Assembly (NCBI GenBank): GCA_945907045.1
Contig: CAMDSH010000003.1
Location: 94,653-158,652 of the forward strand
From: Rhizobium sp. Q54
GTDB lineage: Bacteria; Pseudomonadota; Alphaproteobacteria; Rhizobiales; Xanthobacteraceae
DNA length: 64,000 nucleotides
Direction of reading: 5' to 3'
A program made the position numbers and the translations under genes. Each line of letters opens with the position of its first letter. The stretch's first letter is position 1. Shown piece by piece: positions 38,405-48,685 of this stretch. A model generated the notes under the pieces. It was given only the letters and a program-made list of their open reading frames with translations. It ran no database searches and had not been told where the DNA came from.

Positions 38405-39232
38405 TTAACGCGCGAGCGCGCTTGGCACCAATGCCTCAGCGCCGATGCGCCCGAAGCCTGGCAGCTTCACGCCGGGATTGCGCAGATCGAGTCCGGCGAC
38501 GAGGCCGAGCAGGTTGAACTCGACGCCTTCGACCCAGCCGATCTTCACGCCGGCAAAACCCCACAAATTAAGCTCGACGCCGGTGCGGCTGTCGGTCAGT
38601 CCCGCATAGAAACCCTCGCGGAAATCGCGGCCGATGGCGTTGGGCGGCAACGCTGCGCCAAGCTCCGGCACCGCGCGCAGCACGGCGGCGGTGAAGCTGT
38701 TGCTGTTCGGCCCCGGCCAGATGCGGTAGTCGCCCGCGTGGCTAAATCTATAGCCGGTGATGGTGGCCTCGATTTTCGGAATGATAGCGGCGGCCTGCGC
38801 GCCACGCACGTCTACGACGACCTTTGGGCTGTCGCCGAACCAGCGCCCGTCCGGCGCCCAGCCGTTGGTGCGAACCGGATTGCCCCAGCCGACCACATCG
38901 TAGCGCGTCCAGGTCTTCGCGTTCTCGCGCTTGATGACGGCCCAGCTGTGAACCGCGATCACGCCTTTCCAGCCGCCGGTGCGGCCGGAAAATACGATGA
39001 CGCGCGCCTCGGGGTGTTGTGTCGCGGGCGGAAGCGAACCGATGCTCGACCAGTCGGCATCGCGCCAGCTATGCGGGCCGCCGCTATAGGCGAACAGCGC
39101 GGCGCGCGCGGCGACCGGCAACAGGAATAAACAGAGAATGGTGAGCATGAGGGTCTTGCGGCGGGTGCGGGTTTGCGGGGCGGGCTGCATGGTGTGACGA
39201 CTATAGATGGCTTCCGGGCCGAATCGTGGCAA
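38405..39232 (-). CDS. DUF3750-like protein
   Basis: YSGGPHSWRDADWSSIG, VIVFSGRTGGWKGVIAVHSWAVIKRE; DNA-level start uncertain. Confidence 0.7.
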   Translation of the reverse strand: MPRFGPEAIYSRHTMQPAPQTRTRRKTLMLTILCLFLLPVAARAALFAYSGGPHSWRDADWSSIGSLPPATQHPEARVIVFSGRTGGWKGVIAVHSWAVIKRENAKTWTRYDVVGWGNPVRTNGWAPDGRWFGDSPKVVVDVRGAQAAAIIPKIEATITGYRFSHAGDYRIWPGPNSNSFTAAVLRAVPELGAALPPNAIGRDFREGFYAGLTDSRTGVELNLWGFAGVKIGWVEGVEFNLLGLVAGLDLRNPGVKLPGFGRIGAEALVPSALAR

Positions 39233-39243
39233 GGCCGCGCCGG

Positions 39244-39897
39244 CTAATTCTTTGCAGCATTAACATTCGGCAATGCACGCGCCGCGGCTGTGAGCGCGAC
39301 AAGCAGCGCGCTGCCGGTGCGAACGAGATCGGCCTGCGCGAGCTTGCGTCTCTTTCCCCGCCTGCGGGACGCGCCGCGCAGCTTGGGCACATGGATGAAG
39401 GCCGCAAGCGAGGGCCCGACTGCGCCGCAAATTTCGACCGCTCGCCAGCAAAGGTAATTGCACAGATAGCTTCCCGCATCGCGCGAGAGCTTCGCCGGCC
39501 CGCGCGCCGTCCGCGCCGCCGCCAGCAGCCTCTGCGCCGGAAATGGCAGCATGAGCGATGATGCGCCGTTGAGCGCGATGGCGCGCTGCTTTGGCGCGGC
39601 GCGATCCGCACCTGCGAGGAGGGCTATCGCATTGCGCGCGCGGGTTTCGATGCGGATATGCGGCGTTCGAGTGGCGAGCCCGAACATCAGCAGGGCGTCC
39701 GGTTTGTGTTCTTTAACAAGTGCGGGCAGGTCACGATCGACCGCGGCGTAACTGGTGCGGAACACATGCGCGATCAGCCGCGCATCTGCCAGCGCCGGAC
39801 GCCGCAACTTTGCGAGGCGCTGCGCCAGCGGTCCGGTCGGATTGATCGCCGCGCCGGGAAACGGCCCGAAGCCGGTGATGAGGACGGTGACGCCCAT
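39244..39897 (-). CDS. pcp: Pyroglutamyl-peptidase I (C15)
   Basis: VLITGFGPFPGAAINPT; GSYLCNYLCWRA; FIHVP. Confidence 0.82.
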   Translation of the reverse strand: MGVTVLITGFGPFPGAAINPTGPLAQRLAKLRRPALADARLIAHVFRTSYAAVDRDLPALVKEHKPDALLMFGLATRTPHIRIETRARNAIALLAGADRAAPKQRAIALNGASSLMLPFPAQRLLAAARTARGPAKLSRDAGSYLCNYLCWRAVEICGAVGPSLAAFIHVPKLRGASRRRGKRRKLAQADLVRTGSALLVALTAAARALPNVNAAKN

Positions 39898-40886
39898 CAA
39901 ACGCCCAGCATCTGCGCGATCTGCTCGACCGCGAGCGAAGGCGCGAGCTTGCCGGCGGCGACGGCGCTTTCCATTTGCTTGAGTTTGGATTTCACCGATG
40001 CATCGCTGCGCAGCCGCGCGGTGAGGCGCTCTTCGAGCATCGTCCACATCCATTTCACCTGCTGCTCGCGCCGCCGCGTGGCAAGTTCGCCAGCGCCCGT
40101 CATCTTTTCGCGGTGCACGAGAATTTGCTCCCACAGCGCGCCGATGCCGTCACCCGTGAGCGCCGAATAGGTCATCACCGGCGGCGTCCACACCGCCGAG
40201 TGCGGCATCAGAATGCTCAGCGCCGCGCGATATTCGGCAGCAGCTTGCGTGGCGCGCTTGATGTTGTCTCCGTCCGCCTTGTTCACCGCGATCATGTCGG
40301 CGAGTTCGACGATGCCTTTTTTCAGGCCCTGCAATTCATCGCCGGCACCCGGCAGCATCAGCACCAGGAAAAAATCCGTCATGTCCGCGACCGCGGTTTC
40401 CGACTGGCCGATGCCGACGGTTTCCACCAGCACCACGTCGTATCCCGCCGCTTCGCAAATCAGCATGGTCTCGCGCGTCTTGGCGGCAACGCCGCCGAGC
40501 GTGCCGGAAGCGGGCGAGGGGCGCACGAAGGCAGCCTCATCCATCGCGAGCCGGGCCATGCGCGTCTTGTCGCCGAGGATGGAGCCGCCGGTGCGCGTCG
40601 AGGACGGATCGACCGCCAGCACCGCGACCTTGTGGCCCTTGCCTGTCAAATAAGTGCCGAGCGCATCGATGGTGGTGGATTTGCCGGCGCCCGGCGCTCC
40701 CGTGATGCCGACGCGCACGGCCTTGCCCGTGAGCGGCAGCAGTTCCTGCACGAGATGATGCGCGCTGCTGCGGTGGTCGGCGCGTTTGCTCTCGATCAGG
40801 GTGATGGCGCGCGCGAGCGTCGCCCGGTCGCCCGCCCGGATGCCGCGGGCGATGTCAGCATGCGGCGATGGCGCAGGCCGCGCCAC
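39897..40886 (-). CDS. meaB: Methylmalonyl-CoA mutase-associated GTPase MeaB
   Basis: VGITGAPGAGKSTTIDALG; LAVDPSSTRTGGSILGDKTRM; VETVGIGQSE. Confidence 0.92.
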   Translation of the reverse strand: MARPAPSPHADIARGIRAGDRATLARAITLIESKRADHRSSAHHLVQELLPLTGKAVRVGITGAPGAGKSTTIDALGTYLTGKGHKVAVLAVDPSSTRTGGSILGDKTRMARLAMDEAAFVRPSPASGTLGGVAAKTRETMLICEAAGYDVVLVETVGIGQSETAVADMTDFFLVLMLPGAGDELQGLKKGIVELADMIAVNKADGDNIKRATQAAAEYRAALSILMPHSAVWTPPVMTYSALTGDGIGALWEQILVHREKMTGAGELATRRREQQVKWMWTMLEERLTARLRSDASVKSKLKQMESAVAAGKLAPSLAVEQIAQMLGV

Positions 40887-41458
40887 TAGCGCCGCCGGGG
40901 CGGCGGGGCGCTGCGGTCGGGCTCGCTGCGGCCGGTGCCAACCCGCAACGCGATCGCGCCGCGCTGATGCGAACGCGCCGCCGTAGCGCGCGCAAATGCC
41001 AACAGCTGATCGCGCGTCTCGATGCGGCAGAGGACGCCGGACGCTTTCTTGCAGTAGTCGGTGCGGGTCGCCTCGTCCGCGTCGGCTTCGTCGATGGCGA
41101 CGACGAAAAATACGCCGTCCATCAATTTATGCGCCAGCGCGTATTCGGTGATTTGCGGGCGCTTGACCGACACCGTCTGAATGATGAAATCGCCGTTCTC
41201 GAAGGGATGGAAACTGAGCGCGCTGAGATCGCGTAAGCCACCGCCGCCGGCATGCACATAGAGCCCGCCGTTCCATTGCAATGTGAGCGTCTGCGGATCG
41301 CGCACCGCGCCGTCGCGCAGGCTGTAAAGTTGAAACTGCACGCGCTCGCCAAATTCCGGCTGCGGGGTCGGGAGAATTGGCGCGCTGGATTCGATGCAGC
41401 CCGCCAGCGTAAAAGCAGCAAGGCAGATCGCAGCGATGCGGACGGACAAGTGCTTCAC
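40886..41458 (-). CDS. Putative lipoprotein in methylmalonyl-CoA mutase operon
   Basis: Lipobox AAFTLAGC; overlaps mutase stop (4 nt) and meaB start. Confidence 0.7.
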   Translation of the reverse strand: MKHLSVRIAAICLAAFTLAGCIESSAPILPTPQPEFGERVQFQLYSLRDGAVRDPQTLTLQWNGGLYVHAGGGGLRDLSALSFHPFENGDFIIQTVSVKRPQITEYALAHKLMDGVFFVVAIDEADADEATRTDYCKKASGVLCRIETRDQLLAFARATAARSHQRGAIALRVGTGRSEPDRSAPPPRRR

Positions 41459-43611
41459 TCCGCCGCCTCTTTGCCGTGGCCGAGCCGCTTGGTGAGCTTG
41501 GTGAGCAGCGATGACGCGGCGTCCGCGATCACCGTGCCGGGCGGGAAGATCGCCTCCGCGCCGGCTTTGAGCAGCGTGTCATAATCCTGCGATGGCACGA
41601 CGCCGCCGACGACGATCATGATGTCGCCGCGGCCCTGCTTCGTCAGTTCGGTTTTCAGCTCCGGCACCAGCGTGAGATGCGCCGCCGCAAGCGAGGACAC
41701 GCCGAGAATGTGCACGTCATTCTCCACCGCCTGCCGCGCGGCCTCCGAAGGCGTTGCGAACAGCGGCCCGATATCCACATCGAAGCCCAGATCGGCGAAA
41801 GCCGAAGCGATCACCTTCTGCCCGCGGTCGTGGCCGTCCTGGCCGATCTTGGCGACCAGCAGGCGCGGCCTGCGGCCCTCCGCGGCTTCAAACGCCTCGA
41901 CCTGAACGCGTACACGCTCGACGGCGCCGGTCATGCCGACCTCCCGCTTGTAGACGCCGGAGATCGCCTTGATCTCCGCGCGGTGGCGCCCGAATATTTT
42001 TTCCAGCGCCATTGAGATTTCGCCCACCGTGGCTTTTGCACGCGCAGCATCAATCGCCAAGGCCAGCAGGTTGCCGTTGCCGCCGTCGGCGGCGCGCGTG
42101 AGCGCAGCGAGCGCCTCGTCCACCGCGCTCTGGCTGCGCTCCGCCTTGAGCCGCTTGAGCTTGTCGATCTGCATCTGCCGCACGGCGGAGTTGTCGACCT
42201 TGAGCACGTCGATCGGGGCTTCGCTCTCGGGCCGGTATTTGTTGACGCCGATCATCGATTGCACGCCTGCGTCGATGCGCGCCTGCGTCTTCGCGGCGGC
42301 TTCCTCGATGCGGAGTTTTGGGATGCTGGCCTCAATGGCTTTGGCCATTCCGCCGAGTTCCTCGACTTCCTCGATGTGGCCCCAGGCCTTGCGCGCAAGC
42401 TCGTATGTGAGCCGCTCGACGTAGAACGAGCCGCCCCACGGGTCGACGATGCGCGTTGCGCCGGCTTCCTGCTGCAGGACAATTTGCGTATTGCGCGCGA
42501 TGCGGGCGGAAAAGTCCGTCGGCAGCGCCAGCGCCTCGTCGAGCGCGTTGGTGTGCAGCGATTGCGTCTGACCCTGCACCGCGGCCATCGCCTCGATCAT
42601 GGTGCGCGGCACGTTGTTGAACACATCCTGCGCCGCGAGCGACCAGCCCGACGTCTGGCAATGCGTGCGTAATGAAAGCGAGCGCGCGTCCTGCGGGTTG
42701 AACGGTTTCATCAGTTTCGCCCACAACAGGCGGGCCGCGCGCAGCTTGGCGACCTCCATGAAATAATTCATTCCGATCGCCCAGAAGAACGACACGCGCG
42801 GCGCAAACTGGTCGATGGTCAGGCCCGCCTTCAATCCTGCGCGCACATATTCGACGCCGTCGGCGAGCGTGTAGGCAAGCTCGAGGTCCTGCGTCGCGCC
42901 CGCCTCCTGCATGTGATAGCCGGAGACCGAAATCGAATTGAACTTCGGCATGTGCTCGGAGGTGTAGGCGAAGATGTCGGAGATGATGCGCAGGCTGGGG
43001 CTGGGCGGATAAATGTAGGTGTTGCGCACCATGAATTCTTTGAGGATGTCGTTCTGAATCGTGCCGGAGAGCTGTTCCGGCTTCACGCCCTGTTCTTCCG
43101 CAGCGACAACATACAGCGCGAGGATGGGCAGCACCGCGCCGTTCATGGTCATCGACACGCTCATCTTGTCGAGCGGGATGCCGGAGAACAGCGTGCGCAT
43201 GTCGTAGATGGAATCGATCGCCACGCCCGCCATGCCGACGTCGCCCGACACGCGCGGATGATCGGAATCGTAGCCGCGATGGGTGGCGAGATCGAAGGCG
43301 ATGGAAAGGCCCTTCTGCCCGGCGGCGAGGTTGCGGCGGTAGAAGGCGTTGGAATCCTCCGCCGTCGAGAACCCGGCATATTGCCGGATGGTCCAGGGCT
43401 GCGTTGCGTACATCGCCGGGTAAGGCCCGCGCAGGTAGGGGGCCTTGCCGGGATAGGTGTCGAGGAAATCGAGCCCGGCCATGTCGGCCTCGCCATAGGA
43501 AGGCTTCACGGGAATGCCTTCCGGCGTCATCCACGGCGTAGCGGCGCCTTCCGCCGGGGCTGGCGGGGCCTCGGCGAATTCGACCTTGGCGAAGTTGGGA
43601 ATCTGACTCAT
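41455..43611 (-). CDS. scpA: Methylmalonyl-CoA mutase large subunit (B12-binding)
   Basis: [70 protein letters not shown]. Confidence 0.95.
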   Translation of the reverse strand: MSQIPNFAKVEFAEAPPAPAEGAATPWMTPEGIPVKPSYGEADMAGLDFLDTYPGKAPYLRGPYPAMYATQPWTIRQYAGFSTAEDSNAFYRRNLAAGQKGLSIAFDLATHRGYDSDHPRVSGDVGMAGVAIDSIYDMRTLFSGIPLDKMSVSMTMNGAVLPILALYVVAAEEQGVKPEQLSGTIQNDILKEFMVRNTYIYPPSPSLRIISDIFAYTSEHMPKFNSISVSGYHMQEAGATQDLELAYTLADGVEYVRAGLKAGLTIDQFAPRVSFFWAIGMNYFMEVAKLRAARLLWAKLMKPFNPQDARSLSLRTHCQTSGWSLAAQDVFNNVPRTMIEAMAAVQGQTQSLHTNALDEALALPTDFSARIARNTQIVLQQEAGATRIVDPWGGSFYVERLTYELARKAWGHIEEVEELGGMAKAIEASIPKLRIEEAAAKTQARIDAGVQSMIGVNKYRPESEAPIDVLKVDNSAVRQMQIDKLKRLKAERSQSAVDEALAALTRAADGGNGNLLALAIDAARAKATVGEISMALEKIFGRHRAEIKAISGVYKREVGMTGAVERVRVQVEAFEAAEGRRPRLLVAKIGQDGHDRGQKVIASAFADLGFDVDIGPLFATPSEAARQAVENDVHILGVSSLAAAHLTLVPELKTELTKQGRGDIMIVVGGVVPSQDYDTLLKAGAEAIFPPGTVIADAASSLLTKLTKRLGHGKEAAE

Positions 43612-45473
43612 TTCACGCCCAGAATATCATGTGCCGCGTTCAACGTCGCCAGCACATCACAGCCTGTAAATATGAAAGTTTTTACACCGGCGGCCTGCCA
43701 GGCCGCCTCGTGGTCGCCCGGCCGCCCTGCGAGATGCGCGGTTGCGCCCGCAGCCGAGAGCGCCTTGGCGGCGCCGGCGGCTTCTGTTTCATAGATCTTA
43801 TCCGAGGAGCAAATGCAGGCGAGCTTGGCGCCTGACTTCTTGTATGCGGCGATCATGTCATCGCGGTTTTTGAAACCATCGCTGGTCACCGCCTCGATGC
43901 CGCCGGCTTCGTAGAAATTCCGCGCGAAACTAGCGCGTGCGGTGAATTCGGAAAGCTTGCCCAGGTTGGCAAGGAAGACTTTTGGCCGTGAGCCGGTTTT
44001 CGCCAGAACGCGGTCGGACGCATCGCGCAGCTTTTCGAAAGGCTCGGCGAGGCGGTGACTGCTGAGCGCCGGGAACGTGATCGCAGCGGGCAGTGGCGGA
44101 ACATTGACGCACGGCACATCGAGCACAGCCGCCGGTGCTTCGGTGAGATGCGCATAATCGCTGGTGCCGGTGAGCGTCTCCTTGCGGCGTGCGATGGCGG
44201 CTTCGTGCGCAGCGCGGGTGGCCGCGACTTTGTTCTGGATGAGGCCTGCTTCGAGCGCGGCGGAGGCGCCGCCTGCGGCTTCGATCTCCTGAAACAGCGC
44301 CCAGGCGGAATGACAAATTTTATCGGTGAGGTCCTCAATGCCGCCGGAACCTGCCGCCGGATCCATGACTCGCGCCAGATTGGATTCTTCCAGCAAAATG
44401 AGCTGCGTGTTGCGCGCGGTGCGTCGTGCGAAGCGCTCGGGCAAGCCAAGCGCCATCGTGAAGGGCAAAGTAGTGATGGCGTCGGCGCCACCGAGTCCTG
44501 CGGCGGTCACCGCGATCGTCGTGCGCAGCATATTCACGTGCGGGTCGCGCCGCGTCATCATCCGCCATGCAGTCTCGGCGGAGACGAAGGCGCGTTCCGG
44601 TTTGAGGCCGCAGGCTTCTTCGACACGCGCCCATAATTTCCGAAGGCTGCGGAACTTGGCGATGGTGAGGAACAAATCGGCGTCGGCGGCCAATTTGAAA
44701 AAGATCATCCGCCGCGCATCGTCGAGCTTGATGCCGGCGCCGGTAAACACACGCAGATAAGCCACCGCGCAGGCCAGCGCGAAGGCAAGCTCCGGCGCTT
44801 CCGAGCCGCCCGCGGCGTGGATCAGCCGCCCGTTCGGGGCCGCGAACGGCCCCTTGAAACCTTGCCCGAGCAAGCCGGTGACGATGACGCCGAAAATCTT
44901 GTCGATCTCGGCCGCGGGCAGCGGCGAGGAACCGGCGGCGGCTTTCGCGCCGATGGGATCATAACCGAAACGAATTTGCGTATCGGCGGGCGCAATGCCG
45001 CGTTGCTTGATCAGCGCTGCAAGAATATGTCCTGCATCTTTGTGCTGCGCGCTCAAGTCCAATTCGACGGCCACGCCCGCTTCGAGATAGACGCCATCGA
45101 ATACGCGCGCGACGGCGGCTTCCGATCCAGCGAGGCCATAGCCGTAAGAATTGGGCGCGCCGGCAAAGATGACCGCGAGGCCTGTCGCGCCGTTTTGCAA
45201 TTCGTGCAGTGCCTCGGCATTCGCGGCGGCAGGACCGGGATGATCAACGCGCGCCATGATTTGCCACGGCGCGGCGGTTCGCCCGGCGACTGGCTTGGCG
45301 CCTGCGGCGCGGGGATACAGCGGCTCGATGCGCAGGCCGTCGTAGCTCTGGCTCACCAGCCGCTTGTCGAATGGCGCGCCTTTAAGCGCGGCATCGACAA
45401 GCTTGCGCCATTCCGCGGCATCGGTGGGCGGAAACTCGGCGGCGAGGACAAGTGGATCGAAGGGTTCGGTCAT
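43608..45473 (-). CDS. Methylmalonyl-CoA mutase small subunit
   Basis: MCM-like fold; [34 protein letters not shown] overlap with large subunit. Confidence 0.88.
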   Translation of the reverse strand: MTEPFDPLVLAAEFPPTDAAEWRKLVDAALKGAPFDKRLVSQSYDGLRIEPLYPRAAGAKPVAGRTAAPWQIMARVDHPGPAAANAEALHELQNGATGLAVIFAGAPNSYGYGLAGSEAAVARVFDGVYLEAGVAVELDLSAQHKDAGHILAALIKQRGIAPADTQIRFGYDPIGAKAAAGSSPLPAAEIDKIFGVIVTGLLGQGFKGPFAAPNGRLIHAAGGSEAPELAFALACAVAYLRVFTGAGIKLDDARRMIFFKLAADADLFLTIAKFRSLRKLWARVEEACGLKPERAFVSAETAWRMMTRRDPHVNMLRTTIAVTAAGLGGADAITTLPFTMALGLPERFARRTARNTQLILLEESNLARVMDPAAGSGGIEDLTDKICHSAWALFQEIEAAGGASAALEAGLIQNKVAATRAAHEAAIARRKETLTGTSDYAHLTEAPAAVLDVPCVNVPPLPAAITFPALSSHRLAEPFEKLRDASDRVLAKTGSRPKVFLANLGKLSEFTARASFARNFYEAGGIEAVTSDGFKNRDDMIAAYKKSGAKLACICSSDKIYETEAAGAAKALSAAGATAHLAGRPGDHEAAWQAAGVKTFIFTGCDVLATLNAAHDILGVK

Positions 45474-45491
45474 TGCCTGCAAAGTAGCAAA

Positions 45492-45989
45492 TTACACGCC
45501 AACACGCGCTGGCAGGTGTTCGATACCGGCGGCATCGATCTTGGCCGCAGCCTCTCGTACAAGGCGGCCGCCGATCATGCGCTCCGGCGCGATTTCGGCC
45601 AGCGGCAGCAGCACGAAGGCGCGCTCGAACAAAAGCGGGTGCGGCAGCGTCAGGCCGGGCTCATTCAGGGCGAGATCGTCATAGGCGATGATGTCGATGT
45701 CCGCCGTGCGCGGCCCCCAGCGCTGCTCCTTGGCGCGGTTGCGCCCGAGGGCGTATTCCACGCCTTGCGCGCGATGGAGCAACGCTCGCGGATCGAGCGA
45801 GGTTTCGGCCGAGATGCACAAATTGATGAAGGGCGGCTGGTCCGTAACGCCCCAGGCGGGGGTGCGGTAATCGGATGAGCGCGCCAGCAATCGCACGTCC
45901 AGCCCGTCGCACAACATCGCGACCGCGCGGGCGAGAATAGAGCGGCTGTCGCCGACATTGCCGCCGAGCGCCAGCAGCGCCTGCGCCAT
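45492..45989 (-). CDS. folK: HPPK, 2-amino-4-hydroxy-6-hydroxymethyldihydropteridine diphosphokinase
   Basis: ALLALGGNVGDS; RWGPRTADIDIIAYDD; LTLPHPLLFERAFVLLPL. Confidence 0.93.
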   Translation of the reverse strand: MAQALLALGGNVGDSRSILARAVAMLCDGLDVRLLARSSDYRTPAWGVTDQPPFINLCISAETSLDPRALLHRAQGVEYALGRNRAKEQRWGPRTADIDIIAYDDLALNEPGLTLPHPLLFERAFVLLPLAEIAPERMIGGRLVREAAAKIDAAGIEHLPARVGV

Positions 45990-45992
45990 CGC

Positions 45993-46361
45993 TCAAGCCT
46001 TGCGCGTGCGCACCAGCGTTACGCCGACGTCCTGGAAGATGGCGGCGATGGGCGCATGCGGCTTGTGAATGGTGACGTGAACAACGCGGATGCGGGGGAA
46101 CCGCGCGAGGATGGCGTCGGCCACCGCGCCGGCCGCGGCTTCGATCAGCCGGTAGCGTTGCGCGTTGAACGCCTTGCTCGCGGCATCGACAACCTGATCG
46201 TAGGACACGGTATCGACTACCTTGTCCGAGCGCGCGGAGGCAGCAAGGTCGATATCCAGTTGCAGGTCGATGGTGAACGACTGCCCGACCTTCGCTTCGT
46301 GCGGCATTACGCCGTGGTAGGCGTGCAGCGCCAGGCCTTTGACGAAAATACTGTCGCTCAT
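45993..46361 (-). CDS. folB: Dihydroneopterin aldolase
   Basis: IFVKGLALHAYHGVMPHEAKVGQSFTIDLQLDID. Confidence 0.92.
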   Translation of the reverse strand: MSDSIFVKGLALHAYHGVMPHEAKVGQSFTIDLQLDIDLAASARSDKVVDTVSYDQVVDAASKAFNAQRYRLIEAAAGAVADAILARFPRIRVVHVTIHKPHAPIAAIFQDVGVTLVRTRKA

Positions 46362-47218
46362 CGGGAACCCTTGATGGCGGCGGCGACGCGCAGTGCCTGC
46401 ACGGTCTCGGCCACGTCGTGCGCGCGGATGATCGCCGCGCCGCCTTCCACTGCCAGCACGTGCGCGGCAATCGATCCGGCGAGCCGTTCGTCCGGCTGCG
46501 AAGGGATGACCGTGCTGATGAATTTCTTGCGTGAGGCGCCGACGAGCAGCGGCAGGCCGAAACTTTTGAACGCGTCGAGCCGCGCGATGCAGGTCATGCT
46601 TTGCTCCGGCGTCTTGCCGAAGCCGATGCCGGGATCGAGCACGATGTTCTCGCGCTTTATTCCGGCGCGCGCTGCGATCTCCAGCGAGCGGGAAAAGAAC
46701 GCGGTCACGTCCATAACAATGTCGATTGCAGGATCGGCCGCCTCACGATTGTGCATGACAATGACGGGCGCGCCGTAATCGGCGGCGACCCGCGCCATGT
46801 CGGGATCGCGCTGCAATCCCCACACATCGTTCATGACCGAAGCACCTAGTTCGAGCGCCCAGGCGGCCATTTTCGCTTTAATCGTGTCGATCGATACCGG
46901 AACGTCCATCGCCAGCACGGCGGGCAACACGGGCGCGAGCCGCGACTTTTCGTCGTCCAGCGAGACCGGCGTCGCGCCGCCATAGGGCCGCGTCGATTCC
47001 GCGCCGATGTCGAGGATATCCGCGCCTTCATCCGCCATGCGGCGGGCATGCGCGATGGCGATTGCGGGATCGAGGAACTGCCCGCCATCGGAAAAGGAAT
47101 CCGGCGTGACGTTGAGAATGCCCATCACCAGCGGGCGGCCTTTTGCGAGCAAGGCGGCGAGCGGCGCGGCGCCGGGCGCTGCGGCAAGGGGCTTTTGAGC
47201 GGGACGGGCGGGGCTCAT
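46358..47218 (-). CDS. folP: Dihydropteroate synthase
   Basis: VMGILNVTPDSFSDGG; DIGAESTRPYG; DPGIGFGKT. Confidence 0.93.
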   Translation of the reverse strand: MSPARPAQKPLAAAPGAAPLAALLAKGRPLVMGILNVTPDSFSDGGQFLDPAIAIAHARRMADEGADILDIGAESTRPYGGATPVSLDDEKSRLAPVLPAVLAMDVPVSIDTIKAKMAAWALELGASVMNDVWGLQRDPDMARVAADYGAPVIVMHNREAADPAIDIVMDVTAFFSRSLEIAARAGIKRENIVLDPGIGFGKTPEQSMTCIARLDAFKSFGLPLLVGASRKKFISTVIPSQPDERLAGSIAAHVLAVEGGAAIIRAHDVAETVQALRVAAAIKGSR

Positions 47219-47274
47219 GCGGTCGCTTTGCGCGGTCGGCGCGATGCTGTCAAGCGTCCGGAATAACAGGGGTT

Positions 47275-47682
47275 TTAGTAGCTGATCTTGAGCTGAAGCT
47301 TTTTGGCGTGGTCGATCCAGCGCACCACGACCTTCTCGGAGGGCAGCAAACGCACCAATTTGCGCTTCTTGTTGGCTTCCGCCATCGCCTGCGCGAGCTT
47401 GCCCGGATTGCGGAACTTGAGTTCCTTCACCGTATCGACGCCGGCGGCCTGCAACAGCTCGGCGTATTCCTTGCCCATGCCCTTGATGCGCATGCGATCG
47501 GCCTGGTTGGCCCAGCACAAAATGCGTTTTTCCTCCAAGCCGGTCTTGGCGGCGAGCGTTTTGCGGTCCTTCGGGCTTTTCGCGCGCTCCAAAAGCTTGT
47601 GCGTCGACCGGATTCCCTCCGACTTGAGCGCGCTGGCCACCGCCGCGTCGATGCCTTCAATGTCAGTGAGGGGGTAGGACAT
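47275..47682 (-). CDS. DUF4332-like (helix-hairpin-helix type) protein
   Basis: LTDIEGIDAAVASALKSEGIRSTHKLLERAKSPKDRKTLAAKTG. Confidence 0.7.
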   Translation of the reverse strand: MSYPLTDIEGIDAAVASALKSEGIRSTHKLLERAKSPKDRKTLAAKTGLEEKRILCWANQADRMRIKGMGKEYAELLQAAGVDTVKELKFRNPGKLAQAMAEANKKRKLVRLLPSEKVVVRWIDHAKKLQLKISY

Positions 47683-47742
47683 GAACTTCTCTGACTTCGC
47701 TTTTCTTTTCTTCTAACCCTCTCCGCCGCGGCGGAGCAACAC

Positions 47743-48105
47743 TCAAACGAACTGGCTCAGGCCCGGAATCGCGCCGACGATTTCGCCAAGAGCGTCTTCG
47801 CCCGCCTTTTCGCGTGCGTAACCGATGACTTCGCGCGTAACGCCTTGCACCTGACCCATACTCAATCCCGCGGCCATCATCTTCGTGCCGGCGCCCATCA
47901 GGCCGCCCATGCTGAACATGCCGCCGCCGGTGTCTCCATGCGCCTGCAACAATGCCTCGGCGCCGGGTAACAAGGCGAGCAACGCTTGCACTTTGTCGGG
48001 AGGACCTTCTTTGCGCAGGAAGTCGAGGATGATGCCGACGGCTTTCTCGGCGACTCCCCGCTCGATCCCTACGTTGGCGACGAGGCGCCCCAGCAACTCG
48101 TCCAT
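47743..48105 (-). CDS. DUF2267-like small protein
   Basis: MDELLGRLVANVGIERGVAEKAVGIILDFLRKEGPPDKVQALLALLPGAE. Confidence 0.6.
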   Translation of the reverse strand: MDELLGRLVANVGIERGVAEKAVGIILDFLRKEGPPDKVQALLALLPGAEALLQAHGDTGGGMFSMGGLMGAGTKMMAAGLSMGQVQGVTREVIGYAREKAGEDALGEIVGAIPGLSQFV

Positions 48106-48685
48106 TGACCCCTCGCTTGTCCCGCACTGTTGGCGGGTTGCAGATATATTGAACGTGAGTTTTGCAGAAGACAAGCGTGTCGATGCATGTACAGTTGAAC
48201 TTGATGCGCTCTCGCGCGCTTTTTGCACCGTGGTGTCAAGCAAAAACTTTTCCGCGTGCATCGGCGAGAGCAATCGTGCGCGCCGCGTCGCGCGAAAATG
48301 CCGCGCTGCATCTCGTTAGCTAGGTAAATCGATGATCGCCGCTGGTCTTGCGGCAAGATTGGGACTTTTCCAAATCAATTCACGAACAACTTGAGCAAAG
48401 TTCATAGAAAAACCATCAGTACTCTTCCCGCTGCACGATGGTTGAGCACTGCTATGCTTCAAAAGTTGTGAATCGAAAAACAAAAATCGTCCGAACAGGC
48501 TTGCCGCCGGTTTTTCAACTCAACGATGCGGATGGGTGGCCTGTGCGTCTCGTGAGGGTTGTCGCGGCGCGTGAATGCCATCGAGCGGCTGTGCCGCTGT
48601 CCGCCAGGTTATGCGCCATAACTTCTGCGTTAACATTTGTTCCGGGCGTTGCTAGGTTGTCCGTCTGCCAACAAGGAGCCGGAGC

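Noticed and set aside
42332-43534. 400-aa minus-strand ORF overlapping methylmalonyl-CoA mutase
   Set aside because: Alternative frame of the same strand, Arg/His-rich shadow
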